The notes beneath the pieces were generated by a model that did no database searches, was not told the DNA's origin, and was given only the letters and a program-made list of their open reading frames with translations. From contig CM106585.1 of the NCBI GenBank assembly GCA_048013815.1, positions 7,626,001 to 7,690,000 on the forward strand: DNA of 64,000 bases. Direction: 5' to 3'. The position numbers and the translations under genes were made by a program. The stretch comes from Setoptus koraiensis. Its lineage: Eukaryota > Arthropoda. Of the stretch, positions 26,675 through 39,400 are shown one piece after another (position 1 is the stretch's first letter; each line of letters opens with the position of its first letter).

Positions 26675-28624
26675 TCAAGTAAATGGACCAGTTTGTTGTC
26701 CGCTAGTGGCAGTGGGGCCAGTTGTGGGACGAGCTACGGAACTTGTTGTCGGCGCTGTTGTCGGCGCTGTTGTCGGAGCTGTTGCTGATGCCGTTGTTGG
26801 TGCTGTTGTTGGAGCTGTTGCTGATGCTGTTGTTGGTGTTGTTGTTGGAACGCTGGTATGAGCAGTAGAGGAGGTAGTGGGAACAGGTGGAGCAGCGCTG
26901 GTAGTTGAAGTATTGATACTTATAGTCGGTGCCATAGTAGCACCATGCTGAAGGAGAAATTGGGAGAAGGCTTGCATTAGTGCAGCTGAGGCAGCGTCTG
27001 GAACGGGACAAAGTGGAGGGTTCAATCCAGGTTGCTGTGGACCTGTCGGTCTCGCATTGGTGGTATTCGATGTAGATCCACTTGATGTTGGGGTGCCGGT
27101 TGTAGAAGAAATGTTTGTTTCTGTTTTAGGTTGTCCAGACGAATCGGGTTGCTGTTGTTGCTGTTGCTGCTGCTGTTGTTGCTGCTGATGCTGTTGTGCA
27201 AGGTTTATCTGAGCTGTCTGTAACATATTTTGAACGTTCAAATGAGTCACCATGGCTTGAACAAACATCTGAGCGAAAGTTTGCATCATTATAACAGGCA
27301 TCTGATCATACATAATGATAGGATCCTGATTTGGATGAACATTGTTGTTTCCTGGGGCCGGTCTCGCAGCCCCAATATTTGGAGCCGCTGGATGAGCTCG
27401 AGGGCCAGCTCGCGGAGGCACAGCTTGTCCTTGTTGATGATTATTCTGTTCGGCGGGAGTACGTAAGATGTCCATACGACATGTGGGACAGGTCTGCTGC
27501 CTTTGGAACCACGATCTCAAGCATGACACATGGAATATGTGATTGCAAGGCAGTTTTTTAGAAGTTCCATTGCCTATCATCTCTTCGCGACAAATAATGC
27601 ATATATTATCTGAGTTGGCCAGTTCCTCTGGAGTTGCATTGGGGTATAAAGTATTCATATTCCGGATAGCTCTTCTAGACATTATAACATCACTAAATGC
27701 CTTCTTCAATGTTCGCATGCTAAGATACATGGGCCGGATAGCGAACAAAGGAAAATTGTGGAATTTGATCATGACTGCAATAAATATTATATATAATAAC
27801 ACCTTCATGATTCCCATGACTAGCTCTGTGTAAAGAAGGCACACTGCTTTCTCCTCCCAGGGGTTGTCACTAGTCAAGTCAATCCAATGCAGTACATATT
27901 TCATCAGTATGTTAAGTGTGACTACAAACAGTATTGCGTATTCAAAACCAAAGACTAAATGTACGCCAGCTCCTTTTATCAGGGTGCTATTGTAAGCAAA
28001 GTAAATGAATGTGCAATCACAAGTTGCTAGTAGACTCAATAAGGACAGTATTCTTATGTGGAATAGCACTGAGATGTTTGGGCTCCGTTCCATGAAATCT
28101 ATTCTATCATCTGCTAACCAATGGAAACATTTGAGGAATAATAGTAGTGCAAATAATCCGATAAATCTGGGACTAAGTTCGTCTCTGAACACTGTAAATG
28201 CAAGACAGGTCTCTGTTAAAGCGTACCAGCACCTCTCTATAAGATGCTCAAGTTCTGCTGCTCTCAGATTTCCAAAGAATATCTTGCGAAATAGCTTTCC
28301 TAACAATAGGATCATCACTAGAGATTGTATATAAATAATCTGGTTGGTGTGAAGACAGACACATAATAGTAGACATAGTGGACGCATGGTGATTTTGGTT
28401 AGGTGGGATAGAGAAAATTTTTAGTTAGTATCGAACATATGATAACGAAGAGAATGGTTTTATGTTTTGTTTGCAATCAATCGAATGTTACTTACAGCCA
28501 TAGAGGGATTGGATTTGGTGATATAGACCACAGATGGATAAAATTGTTTCTTCTGATAGAAGGCATTGCCAATGACGGCTGTGGTCATCAGGACCGATCC
28601 AGTTGTAATCAATGCTGCCTTCAT
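26675..28624 (-). CDS. SYVN1: E3 ubiquitin ligase HRD1 / synoviolin
   Basis: Minus-strand exons 28624-28496 (43 codons) and 28339-26675, joined in phase 0 across a 156-base intron; 597 residues. The junction rebuilds the family sequence NPSMA followed by IIYIQ. HRD1 sits in the endoplasmic reticulum membrane and ubiquitinates misfolded proteins for ER-associated degradation. Visible: multiple N-terminal membrane helices, the conserved block ETCLAFTVFRDELSPRF, MERSPNIS, SRRAIRNMNTLYPNATPEEL, and a RING-H2 finger (about residues 290-335) with CIICREEM, LPCNHIFHVSCLRSWFQRQQ and CPTCRMDIL. The C-terminal tail is Gln- and Thr/Ala-rich, with a coding minisatellite of TAPTTAPTTASA-type repeats (26735-26850). 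The length is close to the human 617. The 3' end abuts the PDZ exon copy on the other strand, so the 3' UTRs probably overlap. Confidence 0.95.
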
Positions 28625-29349
28625 TGTAACAAACTATTTGATTTACCCAATAAATCGAGTAGTTAGATTATGTCTATTCAACAAATTGTTTTAATTATTT
28701 CATCTTTACTGTTGTAATCAAATGTTTTAATACAAATAAATAGATGAGTAAGGGCCGGAATCTATCTTTTCCATCTTCACTTCCCAAATTTAGTAATGCA
28801 GAATCCTCGCTCTCGCATGATTCATCATTTGTTGTCATTTATACCACGATGAAACACCCTGTAACCAGTGTGTGAAACACAATAGGAACGAATGTGTTTC
28901 TATGAAGATCCGATAGGCGCTTTGTGCTTTCTCAACTTTTAAATCAACGAAACGGTTATCATTGATGAGATGGCCTTATTGGTGTTGTCACTATACTGTT
29001 GTGGCATTCCCATTCTCTGCGCCTCTCGCGGACATTCAGTGAAATGCCTTCACTATCATTAGTAGGGCTAACCAAATCGGCGGTTATTTTCAAAAAATCT
29101 TCGTCAAGTTGACGACGTCAACCAAACCAACTTGTTACTAATTTTTACTATTTTTTCTGTGTCCCGGTGCTCTTGATATGATCCAAAATCCTAGATCGGA
29201 AATGATCCGTTTTGTAATTAATAGTTGCCACAGATAATGCCACAGATTTTACAAAACAACTCATTTCCTTTTGAAATAATGCACTTGTATTCCTTCTTCA
29301 TTAACTCTAGTTTGTGCAATAGTTTTTGTCACATCTAATCATAACAATT
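28625..29349. other. Intergenic region upstream of HRD1
   Basis: AT-rich, with no coding potential seen. It must contain the HRD1 promoter at its left end. No convincing transposon terminal repeat was identified on this side of the decayed mariner-like element. Confidence 0.5.
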
Positions 29350-30020
29350 ATTATTTCACTCGGCATACCATGCTTTTTCCGAGACATCCCACCATTTCGG
29401 TTCGAGATGCGGTTGCGATACTTGTTATAGGCCGAGCATCATTACGAAAATGTGAGAAGAAGGGTGGCATCATCAGGAGAAATCGACAAAAGGCTCCTCT
29501 ATACCCTGAAAGCCAAGTGGAGAGATGCAAGGAGGCCTGAAGACCAATTAGTGAATAAAACTGCTCCGGAATATGGCTCAAAAATAATGATCATGTATGA
29601 TGAAACCTATCTCAAGAAAAGCTCGCAAGGAATGCCGATCAAATCATTTTTTAATATTGTCCCGGATTTTGACAATTCATCAGCATCATTGTTTGTACCA
29701 ACTAGCAAGTAGCCTGCAAAATGTGGCGTGTGGCAAGCGATCTCATCGGATGGCAAATGTTCTCCGTCTGTCATCAGTAATGGCTGTCAGAATGGCCAAA
29801 CTTACCTTGACAGGTGTACCAAAGGTGTTCTGCTGCCTTGGATTAGAGAGTACTTTGACATCGGAGATTGCTTGTTCTGGCCAGTCATGGATACTTACCA
29901 TTCCCTATGCTATATGGTCCCTATGCTCTTTCGAGAGCCAAACATATTCAATCTCTCAGTTTTTCATCACTCCACCGAAAAATGCCACCTAGCTGATAGA
30001 CGAAGAAATGAAGGGTGATG
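29350..30020 (+). mobile_element. Decayed Tc1/mariner-superfamily transposase
   Basis: Several frames together give the order of a Tc1/mariner (DDE) transposase. First comes a helix-turn-helix-like start with TISVRDAVAILVIGRASLRK (about 29374-29440). Then follows a segment near YGSKIMIMYDET resembling the first catalytic-strand region (about 29570-29610). Finally there is WQAISSDGKCSPSVI, then QTYLDRCTKGVLLPWIREYF and a VMDTYH segment where the family has a QQDSAPAH-like second catalytic site (29730-29905). The frame changes at least twice and stops interrupt it, so this is an old, inactive copy. The C-terminal third and the terminal inverted repeats were not recognised. The family assignment is by motif memory only. 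Confidence 0.65.
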
Positions 30021-30808
30021 AGATTGAAAAGCATGTGTTAAGAATGAAGTTCCGAACACGCCCACATCAAATCTACATTTGTCGAGCCAACTTGATTCTG
30101 GAGACCCTTATTGCAAGTTTTCATTTCATATTTCACTAAAAAAGACGTCGTTTAAGACCAGAATTAACCTTGTATTTCAACTCTCCCAGGTTAGAACACG
30201 GCCTCAAAATTAGAATTCCGCAAAAACGGGCGTGGCTGGTGAATGTCAAAGCGGAAACAGGAATGAGTCAGATTTCTGGATTTGCCTGAGAGAGATCTAC
30301 CTCATCATACCTTACTTTTGGAAATGGAGGACCCAACCGATAAATAAAAACACCCCGAAATGGGACTACCCCTTTGCCTATCAATTGTCACTAATGATTA
30401 ACTAGATTAACTAGCCTTTTTTTGTGAATTGAACAGAACTACATTGGGTCTACAATATAACTTACAGCATCAACAACAACACCAGCAACAATGTTATTCA
30501 TTTAGGCGCAACAAATTCAATTGGCTCACTTTTGAGGAATTGCGCCGCACAATGTGCCGTTATCTGTTCGCAATTGTATCATCATTTGGAAGACACCCTA
30601 GAGTAGATCCAACATGACCGGTCGTTGGCTTCGTTGTTGCGTGTGCAATGGACATTGTGTGTGTGTGTGTGTGTTTCCTTTTGGTTGGTTCGATTGAATT
30701 CGATCTATATTTCTGTGCATGGTTATGCGAAAAACTATAGCAACAACAACAACTAAAGCACAGTGTAAAATAAGAATTGAGCATAAAAATAAGTTTGTTG
30801 CGCTTTTG

Positions 30809-30839
<31 letters not shown>

Positions 30840-30959
30840 CAAGATACACACATAAATAATGGAGGAACAACAAAAAAGTTAAGTTTTATCTGCTCTGCTC
30901 TGTACAGCGCTTGTGTAGGAATGTGTATGTGAGTATGCGAGTGTGTGTGTGTGTGTGTA

Positions 30960-30997
<38 letters not shown>

Positions 30998-32019
30998 CAG
31001 ATCAAGCTTCGGCCCTCATTCCTCTGGTGCAATTATGCTGAGTGTGTGTGTGTGTGTGTGTGTGAGTCTTTGCGTCCGTCGTAAACGAACCAGCAACACA
31101 AACAGACAGACAGACGGACATACACAACACAACACAGCTAGTGAGTGGAACATACAGACAGACACACGATGATATTACTCTGCTGCCTATTGCTGCTGCT
31201 CCTTTTAAATGCACCTTCGCTCCATAGGAATAGGTTCAGATGTTCTCTTCCCTATTCCCCCCTCGCTCTCTCACTATTTCTATTGCCATTGCCTATATTG
31301 CTCATGATGATGACGGCGATGAGAGTGTATACAGTAGTGTGTGGAGTGAGGGTATTTGTAGAAAAATCATTACCGTAGTCTCTCTCTCTCTCTCTCTATT
31401 TCTATAACAACAATTATAATATCATCTCATACACACACTTATTGTATCAATCATATCAATGTCATTAATATTGATAATCAGACAGACATATATATATATT
31501 TTAGACAAAAAGGAAATAATAATAAAATAATTATAATGAGGATTCATTAACACAATACATGGATGCTTTCATATTACTGGATTAATATTATACTATAATT
31601 TATATTATTGGATCAACAGTAACAGCAACAACAACAACAATAGCCCATCGATATTGTTACAACAACAACATCGATAGAGACACATTGAGCACATTTGGCC
31701 AACACTCTCATGAGTTATTTTTATCCGGAACAACAGCATCACTAGATAACCGGATAATTGATTACAATATATCATTATTACATAATTAGATTATTGGGTA
31801 GATTCGATCTGATTGGATCAGATTTGATTGAGTTGGATTGGATTGGATCTTCCGATTGAGTCATTATCGTAATAGATAACTCTAATTTGGAGCACACTCA
31901 AACACACGCAAACACTATTACTCTACAATTATTTCACTATTACAATATTACAACAACAATATCACAATTACATATTACACACCCACACACATCATCATTA
32001 CTATTATTTACTATTATTA
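30021..32019. other. Intergenic region with microsatellites
   Basis: No gene seen. It holds a GT-microsatellite cluster (30650-31070), a CT run (31379-31398) and AT/ATT-rich DNA leading to the second BTBD9-like unit. Short Val-Cys and Thr-His frames here are translated dinucleotide repeats. Confidence 0.6.
30650..31070. repeat. Cluster of (GT)n microsatellites
   Basis: Four or more GT runs (about 30657-30674, 30809-30836, 30921-31000 and 31041-31063) within 420 bases, separated by non-repetitive DNA. Confidence 0.9.
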
Positions 32020-35000
32020 CCTGAATATATATATATATTACTATTATCACATCACCTGATACAATATAATTGATACCTCAAAGAAAAACACAACAACCAA
32101 ACTATATATCCACACAATTTCTCAAGCCATTATTATTAATATTATACCACGGCTATTATCACACCAACTATTCCATCACAGATGCTCATAGATATTGACG
32201 AATATGATGACGAGATAATAGACAAAATGAAATGGTGCCAAACGATAGAGCATTTAGACGAGTTTAATGTCGACATTTCATCCCTTTATGAACAATCGCA
32301 CATGAGTGATCTCACCCTGATCATTGAAGGACAAGAAGTTAAAGTTAATAGAGGCATATTAGCTGTTAGGAGCGACTACTTCAACGCACTATTATACAAT
32401 GGCATGAGAGAATCGAACCTAACTAGAATTGAATTACCTAATACAAATTTAAAACCATTTAGATTATTACTTAAATATGTTTATTCTGGAAGATTAACAC
32501 TTCATGACCTATCTTCGGGTGATATTACCGATCTATTGGGTACTGCAAGAACATTTTGTTTCAACAATCTAGTCTGTGATATATCACAATACCTTAGGCT
32601 ACACATAGATCAAGAGAATATTTGGTCCATCTACAGGGCGGCTAAAATGTATGATCTCAATCAATTATTAATCTCGTGCGAGCGCTATTTTGATAAAAAC
32701 GCTGAGAGTATCCTTAAACACGAGGAATTTTTAGACCTAAACGTAGATGAGATAAAAACAATGGTTAAGCGTGACTCTTTTTATGCCCCCGAGCCTATAA
32801 TTCTCAGGGCCATATGCAGTTATTACAGTAAGAGGGCCACTGGATCTCCAGTTGTCAGAGCACAACTTCTTGAAGATTTACTCGCATCCGTGCGGCTATC
32901 ACTACTTAAATCATCAGAAATAAAAGCAATATTCTGCGAGTACAAAATACCTTTTTACGACCCGGCACAAATGGCAAGCAAAAATACTAGGGTAAGTAGT
33001 GTGGCACATCAACAAAATTTCTAATTCAAATTTAGTAACTTTTTTACTAATTCTTATCGTGATTCATTACTCTTTTCCTATTCAATAATTAATTAGCGGA
33101 GACATTCTTCTCTAAGGCAGGATGTTCCTAGTCCCAATTATAGCAATACTAGCTTTAGTAAGAGAAAAAGTCTCGGCATAAAGTCACCTAACAAGGGATC
33201 AAGTCACACAAGGACACCTTTCGCTAATTTGTCCACACTCTCTCAGGGTGATGCCACAACGATGGACTCAATAAGAGGTTATCTTATATACAATCGCAAC
33301 ATCGCAACTAGGGAATACCATGTTGAACCTCAAAAAGGTCGACAGAAGAAAGACATGATTGATTCTACCGACCGAAACTATACTGTAAGAACATGCACAA
33401 ATCATACTGTTGCATATCCAGGCCAAACAAGGAGGGAATGTATTCAAGTCGCTTTCGGACGTCCTTTCATTGTAAACAATATAAGGATGCTTTTATTGGA
33501 CGACGGTCAACGCTCATTCTCCTACATTATAGAGGTATCAACAGACTCTAGGAATTGGACTAAAATAATTGATTACTCAAACTACTGGTGCAGGTCCTGG
33601 CAACACTTATTTTTCAAAGAACGTGTCGTCAAGTATGTACGGATTACAGGTACTAGAAGTCTATACTATGGCCAAGTAGCCTCTCAGATGTTACTAGTTT
33701 ATTTTGAGTGTATGTACAACACAATTGATGCCGAAATGTATACACTTACAAGCAAAAAATGCGCTAATGCGGACGAGCTGGACGAAATAATATGTCCCAA
33801 GTCATCCGTGATCGAGGATAATTCCATCGCTATAGCTCGTTCGCCCATTAGCACAATGCGTCACTTCCGTCTTCGTGCTAAAGGTGCAGCGTCTACAAGC
33901 ACTTCATCTTCATCATCACCTCAGCAGTCTTCATCGCCGACAGCATCCTCCAATATTTGCAACGTAAGCCCTGCAAGTCCAGCTAGCCAAAATAACAATC
34001 CTAACCTCTATTATAGAACTGATTTTGCGCGTGGTAGCGCAAATTGGAGTAGTCCAAGTAAAATAACATTTCAACTTGCTCAGCCATTTAGAATTGATTC
34101 GTTCGCTTTCTGCCTCAAGCAATCTAACTGTCATCATGGTTTATCATCCTACACTGTGAGTATATCAAATGACAACGAAAATGGTCCCTGGACGATTGTC
34201 AGGGAGGTGCCAAGAATAAGCGATGAACTTATTGTGATTAAATTTGAGCCGCAAATTGTGACATTCATAAAATTGAAATCTGCAGACGTGCCTACAGCGT
34301 CTCAATTATATGTCAAACATTTTGAATGTCCCTACCGTGCAACAACTAGTAATGCAATCGTCAGTAATGGAAATAGCACTTGTAAATAACATTCAAATCA
34401 CCTCTAGGTAATATTTTCTTGAACAACCTTGTCAACCGACTCATCACTGGACTCCACACATGGACAAGCTTCACCACAGACAATCTAAGTCTTATATTTA
34501 CTTATGTATCATTGTATATAAATATATATTCATTTCTAGCTATAAAGAATTTATAATTACAATAGTAAAAAACTAAAGATTTTATCAGATCAGACTCAAT
34601 CATCAAACGAGTGGAGTTTGGAATTTATTGATGGCCAGTTGTCATTACAATGCGATAGTATCGCGATATTATCTGTTACCATTACTAATTGATTATGTGG
34701 GTTATTTGTAGGATAATTTGAACCGGAAACTTGATGTAGCTGACTTAATCGAGATAGCAAATTTGAAGATTGCTATCAGTAATCGCAAGCGCTATTGCTA
34801 ACACTTTCTACTGATAACGTTGTACTTTAGCTAGGAAAGTAGAGAAGAATTATCGAGTCACTTATGTCTAGTCAGTTAGTTGAATATATTAGCTTGCTTA
34901 TTACTTCGTATTAGGCCTATCGCTACTGAACAGATTAATTATTATAATAATTGTTTTGTACGCCTTCTCGACAGCCCGTTAATATTAACAGCTATCTGAC

Positions 35001-35052
35001 GATTATTGGTTGGGCGTAGCAGACGCTGAGTCGAGACTCGGAACATGATATG
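32020..35052 (+). repeat. Inverted duplication unit, copy 2 (BTBD9-like gene plus flanks)
   Basis: Inverted partner of 22763-25860. Homology runs from about 160 bases upstream of the start codon to CTCGGAACATGATAT-type sequence near 35052, where it stops at the same place as the unit next to PDZ repeat A. The two units enclose about 6.2 kb containing HRD1 and the decayed transposon. Confidence 0.9.
32182..34389 (+). CDS. BTBD9-like BTB-BACK-discoidin protein, copy 2
   Basis: Exons 32182-32991 and 33097-34389, phase 0, 105-base intron (GTAAGT donor, TTAATTAG acceptor); 700 residues. The ATG at 32182 adds MLIDIDEYDDEIIDKMKW, where copy 1 has only a shorter equivalent. An alternative start is M at 32227. 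The BTB and BACK domains are nearly identical to copy 1, and the first discoidin domain is recognisable from GRPFIVNNIRMLLLDD and YWCRSWQHLFF. The second ends VKHFECPYRATT. Most differences from copy 1 are amino-acid changing and lie in exon 2: the start of discoidin domain 1, its C-terminal loop, and the inter-domain linker, where the serine run is shorter. Both copies look intact, so this is a young paralogous pair. Which one is ancestral cannot be told from this window. Confidence 0.85.
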
Positions 35053-36400
35053 ATTCATTTTAACTGTGTGTATTGCCTGTTCTTTCTTTTCATTAGGAAA
35101 GGTTTTATTGTGGTTGTTTATGTTTTCTTACCATGCACGTTCGAAAACACATGTTGTTGTTCTTTTAGATGTTGTTTCTGCAGATAGACAGAGCAAGCGA
35201 ATAAAGTGTTAATACTAGGATATAACACACTGCAAAGCAACAGATAAATATAACCAATCAAGTTTTGTTTGAACTGCCACAACAACCAAAATCATTGTCT
35301 TCTGAGTGATTGTTACTATCTTATAGACCAGTAGCGAATCGCAACAAACATTGTCTGACACAACAGTGTCTAAATAACTATGAATTTCGGAAGAACAAGG
35401 GAGGAGATTTTCACGGTGATTTTTTCGCTCAAGTTAAAGTTGTTGTAATAATTACAATGCATGTGATTGTAATTGTTAGATTGTTAATCACGACTTTCGA
35501 CAGATGCAATACAGGCGAACATGATGCTCACATGTACTATCCTGGTGCATGCTTGTTGGTTAACTTGATGGATATTTTCATAATAGCTTTCTACAGATAG
35601 CATTAGTATATTGTAATAATCGATAGAGTTTCGAAACTGCAACAAGATGGCCATCGGTGTCACCCAGCAGTGGGCTCTGTTCGACTCTTTGCCACTGGTT
35701 GGTTTGCATCAATTATGGGTTAGATCGATCGGGAGGCTTTTGAGAGTGTATCGCCAGTATCAGTGCCGATGTCAAGTTCAAACTTGTTGATCTATGAGCG
35801 AGAGAGTTTGCCATAAATAGTGTAGCGGTGATTACATGCAACCACCCACTCGTTCTAGACAACTAACCGACGAGCTTCAATCAGTTCCTTCTTTGCGTAA
35901 ACAGCTTGTATATTGAGTGAGACATAAATATATATGTGTGTTTAGGCTAAAAATGCTGAACGTTTTCTATTATTCATCTCTGGTGAAAGTTTGTGGGATT
36001 TTTACCTGCGATATCTCAATACGCTCGTCAAATGATTGAGAGTGTTGAGTCAGAACACTACAGTTATCATGAGTATCGTATAGTTTGCATCATGACTCTC
36101 GAAGCCATTCTCTTCAGCACTCTATCATCTGAAAAACAGCAACAGAAACAACGGCAAATCAACACAAAATGATAAACAACACAAAATCAACAAATCAACG
36201 CGCTAACCCAATCAAAGCTCCACATTCATCCACTACCTAGTGATCCAATTGAACATTCCAACGTGATCATTGATGTATTTTCCTGTCTATTTTGCATCAA
36301 TTACAACAATTGGGCCGCAAAAGAACAATATTCAAGACTGAAAGCTTCAAAATTTCACAACAACCACCTCAAGCTGTGATAAATTAAGAAACAAGCTACA
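35053..36400. other. Intergenic region and probable 5' leader of the macroglobulin gene
   Basis: No coding sequence is supported. The last 250 bases are A/C-rich (CAACAACC-like words, few G) in the style of arthropod 5' UTRs and lead to the ATG at 36401. Open stretches near 35310-35600 show no motif or composition of a gene. Confidence 0.5.
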
Positions 36401-39400
36401 ATGGCCAAAGTTAATTCTAGATTTGAACGTTCATGCATTACTTATGTTGTGACTTTTGTGTATGTCCTATCATCAATTGTGATATTAGCAACAACAGCAG
36501 CAACAGCAACAAATGATGTAACTAAAGCAATATCGGGCCCCCAATATACGGTGGTGGCTCTCAAAAAGCTGCGGCCAAACGATGTCTACCCAATAAGTGT
36601 AACAACGAACAACATAGATCAGATAGTTGAGTTCACTGTCAGTATTACTGGTGGCCGTGACTCTAATAGAGAACAAAGCAAGGAGGTGTCGTTTAATGTG
36701 GAACCGAACAGGACAGAGCATGTGAGTATTAAAATAGATGATTGGCCCTCATTGAAATACACACTGACAATCATGGGTAGGTCGGTGCAAGACGATGGAC
36801 GCACGCTTAATATATCGCATGAGATAAATTTGCAATATGAGGCAAGAAGTTTTCTTGCGTTCATACAATCAGACAAGGCCATATATAGAGCAGGAGAAAG
36901 AATTCAATTTAGAACAATCTTCGTGACGACCTCGTTGAGGCCAAAAATAATCAAACAAAATGTCAGCATTACAATAGAGGACTCTAAACAGAATATAATA
37001 AAACATTGGACAAAATTGTCAACAACAAAGCATGGAATAATAGGCGAACAGTTACAATTGTCCGAGCACGCAAATTTAGGCGACTGGACAATAATTGTTG
37101 AGGTCAACGATGAACAAGTGGCGAGAAAGCAAGTGCGCCTGGCCGAATACACTCTGCCCAAATTCTCTGTCGATGTCAAGCTACCAAAATATGCCACCTA
37201 CAACAAGTCCAGCATTGTGGCCAATGTCAAAGCCACCTATACCTACGGGAAACCTGTACAAGGTCAGGTGACGCTAACGGTGCAACCGTTGGTTCGTTTC
37301 AGCAACATTAGTGCCAGGCCGTTGAATCAGTTACAATATAAGGCAAAATTAACTGATGGTTACGCAAGTATTCCAGTTGACATAGTGAAAGATTTGTCAT
37401 TGGAACGAGATGACTTTGAGCGAGAAATTGAATTCTTTGCCCTCGTCCAAGAGGAACTAACTGGACACAAATACAACAAGAGCGAAGTGATGAAAATCTA
37501 TAATAAAGACATCAAGATACAGCTCATAAAAACGAGTGACACCTTCAAGCCGGGTCTCAATTATCCGCTATTGTTGAAGGTGGCCCATCAAGACAACACG
37601 CCAGTAGAGGACAACGGGGCCGGCGTTAAGTTGAGATATCACTACAGGAACTCAGATCAAGATTCGGCTATTGTGCAATTAAAATTGAGAAAGGGTCTGG
37701 CCGGGCACACGTTGAGCGTGCCGAGCAAGGTAAATTTTAAGAGCAGTCCGGGTAATTTCACACCATTCAGTTTGAATTTGGTGGCCGAATACAACAATCA
37801 AATCTATTCATTAGAGGAGATAATTAAATCAGAGTCGCCCAGTGACAACTTTATGCAAATAACTCACACAAGTCGCAACGATAACCAACTGATTGACCCC
37901 ACCGACAGTGGCGTCAACGTGGGCGACGATGAAGAGTTCACAATTCAGTCTACCGAGCCAATGCAACAGGTTATTGTTGAGATAATAGCCAGAGGAACCA
38001 TCGTGTATCACACAATTGTTGATGGTCGCGGCAAACGAGAGACCTCATTCCGAGTGACAATCACACAGTCGATGTTGCCAACAGCGAGAATAGTTTGCTA
38101 TTATATGCGCTCGCAAAACAGAGAGATTGTGGCCGACGCAATTAATTTGTCGGTGTTAGGAGTGTTCAAGACAGACGTCAGAATAGCAACAAGTGAGCAA
38201 GTTTTGGAGCCCGGAAAACCGATTGAGATCGATGTCAGAACGAAGCCCAGATCTTTTGTGGGCATATCGGTGATAGATCAGAGTGTTTTACTGCTCAGAT
38301 CGGGCAACGACATCACCAAGGGCGATGTGCTCAAACAAATGAAGCAAGCCTACGAGGGCACCCACGACGGCCGTCTGTCGTCGTTCAGTGCCAAGAGTAT
38401 ATTTGACGACTCCAATTTGATTGTTATAACAAACGGCATTTTGTACGATGGCCCTGAGACGCGCGAGGGCAAACTACTGAGTTGGCAGGGCGGTTTGGGC
38501 ACAACGTCGGGCAGCAAGGCACCCAAAAATGGTTTTATCGCGTTGGATCAATTAATTTTAGAGGACAGACTGTTGGCGCCCGAGTTTCACATTGACCGTC
38601 CGCCATCGGATAGCATCACCATCCGGCAGATGTTTCCCGAGACGTGGCTGTGGGCCAATTCAACGTCGGACAGCGACGGCGTTGCCCGATTCAAGAGTCA
38701 GACACCGGACACTATTACGTCGTGGTCAATTAGCGCCATTAGCATCAACGATTTAGAGGGTTTAGGTCTGGTGGACAGGCCGGCGAAATTGAACGTCTTT
38801 AAGCAGTTCTTCATCCGGCTCAATATGGCCCCGTCGATAATCAAGGGCGAGACAATGAGAATCCAGGCCATCATACACAATTATTCGAAGCGTTCCACTA
38901 GGGCCGTTGTTAGCCTGGACAACAGAAACGGTGACTTTGAGTTTGTGGAGGCGGCCAATGTTGTGGAGGACGAGAAACGGTCCCAGGACCAACAGCAAGT
39001 GGTGAGGATCGAGATAGGCGCCGAAGAGGGCAAGGCAGTGTCGTTTTTGGTGACACCAAAAAAGTTGGGCCACTTAGATGTGACAGTGAGGGCGCAAGCG
39101 GAGCGATTCAGCGACGCAATACGCGAAACTGTCCTCGTCAAGCCAGAGGGTCAAACGCAATATTTCAACAAGGCCATACTGGTGGCAGTGGACAATAGCA
39201 ATAGTAACACCAATAATAATAATAATAACAACGGCAATAATGACAGCAATGACAGTGCTGCGGGCAGCTACAAGAACAATGTGACCATAGATGTTCCTGC
39301 CAATGCCGTGGCCAATTCAACGAGGGTTCAACTTTCGGCCGTGGGTGACATTATGAGCTTCAGTCTGAACAATTTAGACAGCGACTCGTTGTTGCGGTTG

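Noticed and set aside
30560-31214. Thr-His, Val-Cys and Ser-Val repeat proteins
   Set aside because: Translated GT/CA dinucleotide repeats.
35310-35600. A 96-codon open frame with a hydrophobic stretch
   Set aside because: No motif, poor codon character, no splice or promoter context; likely chance in AT-rich DNA.
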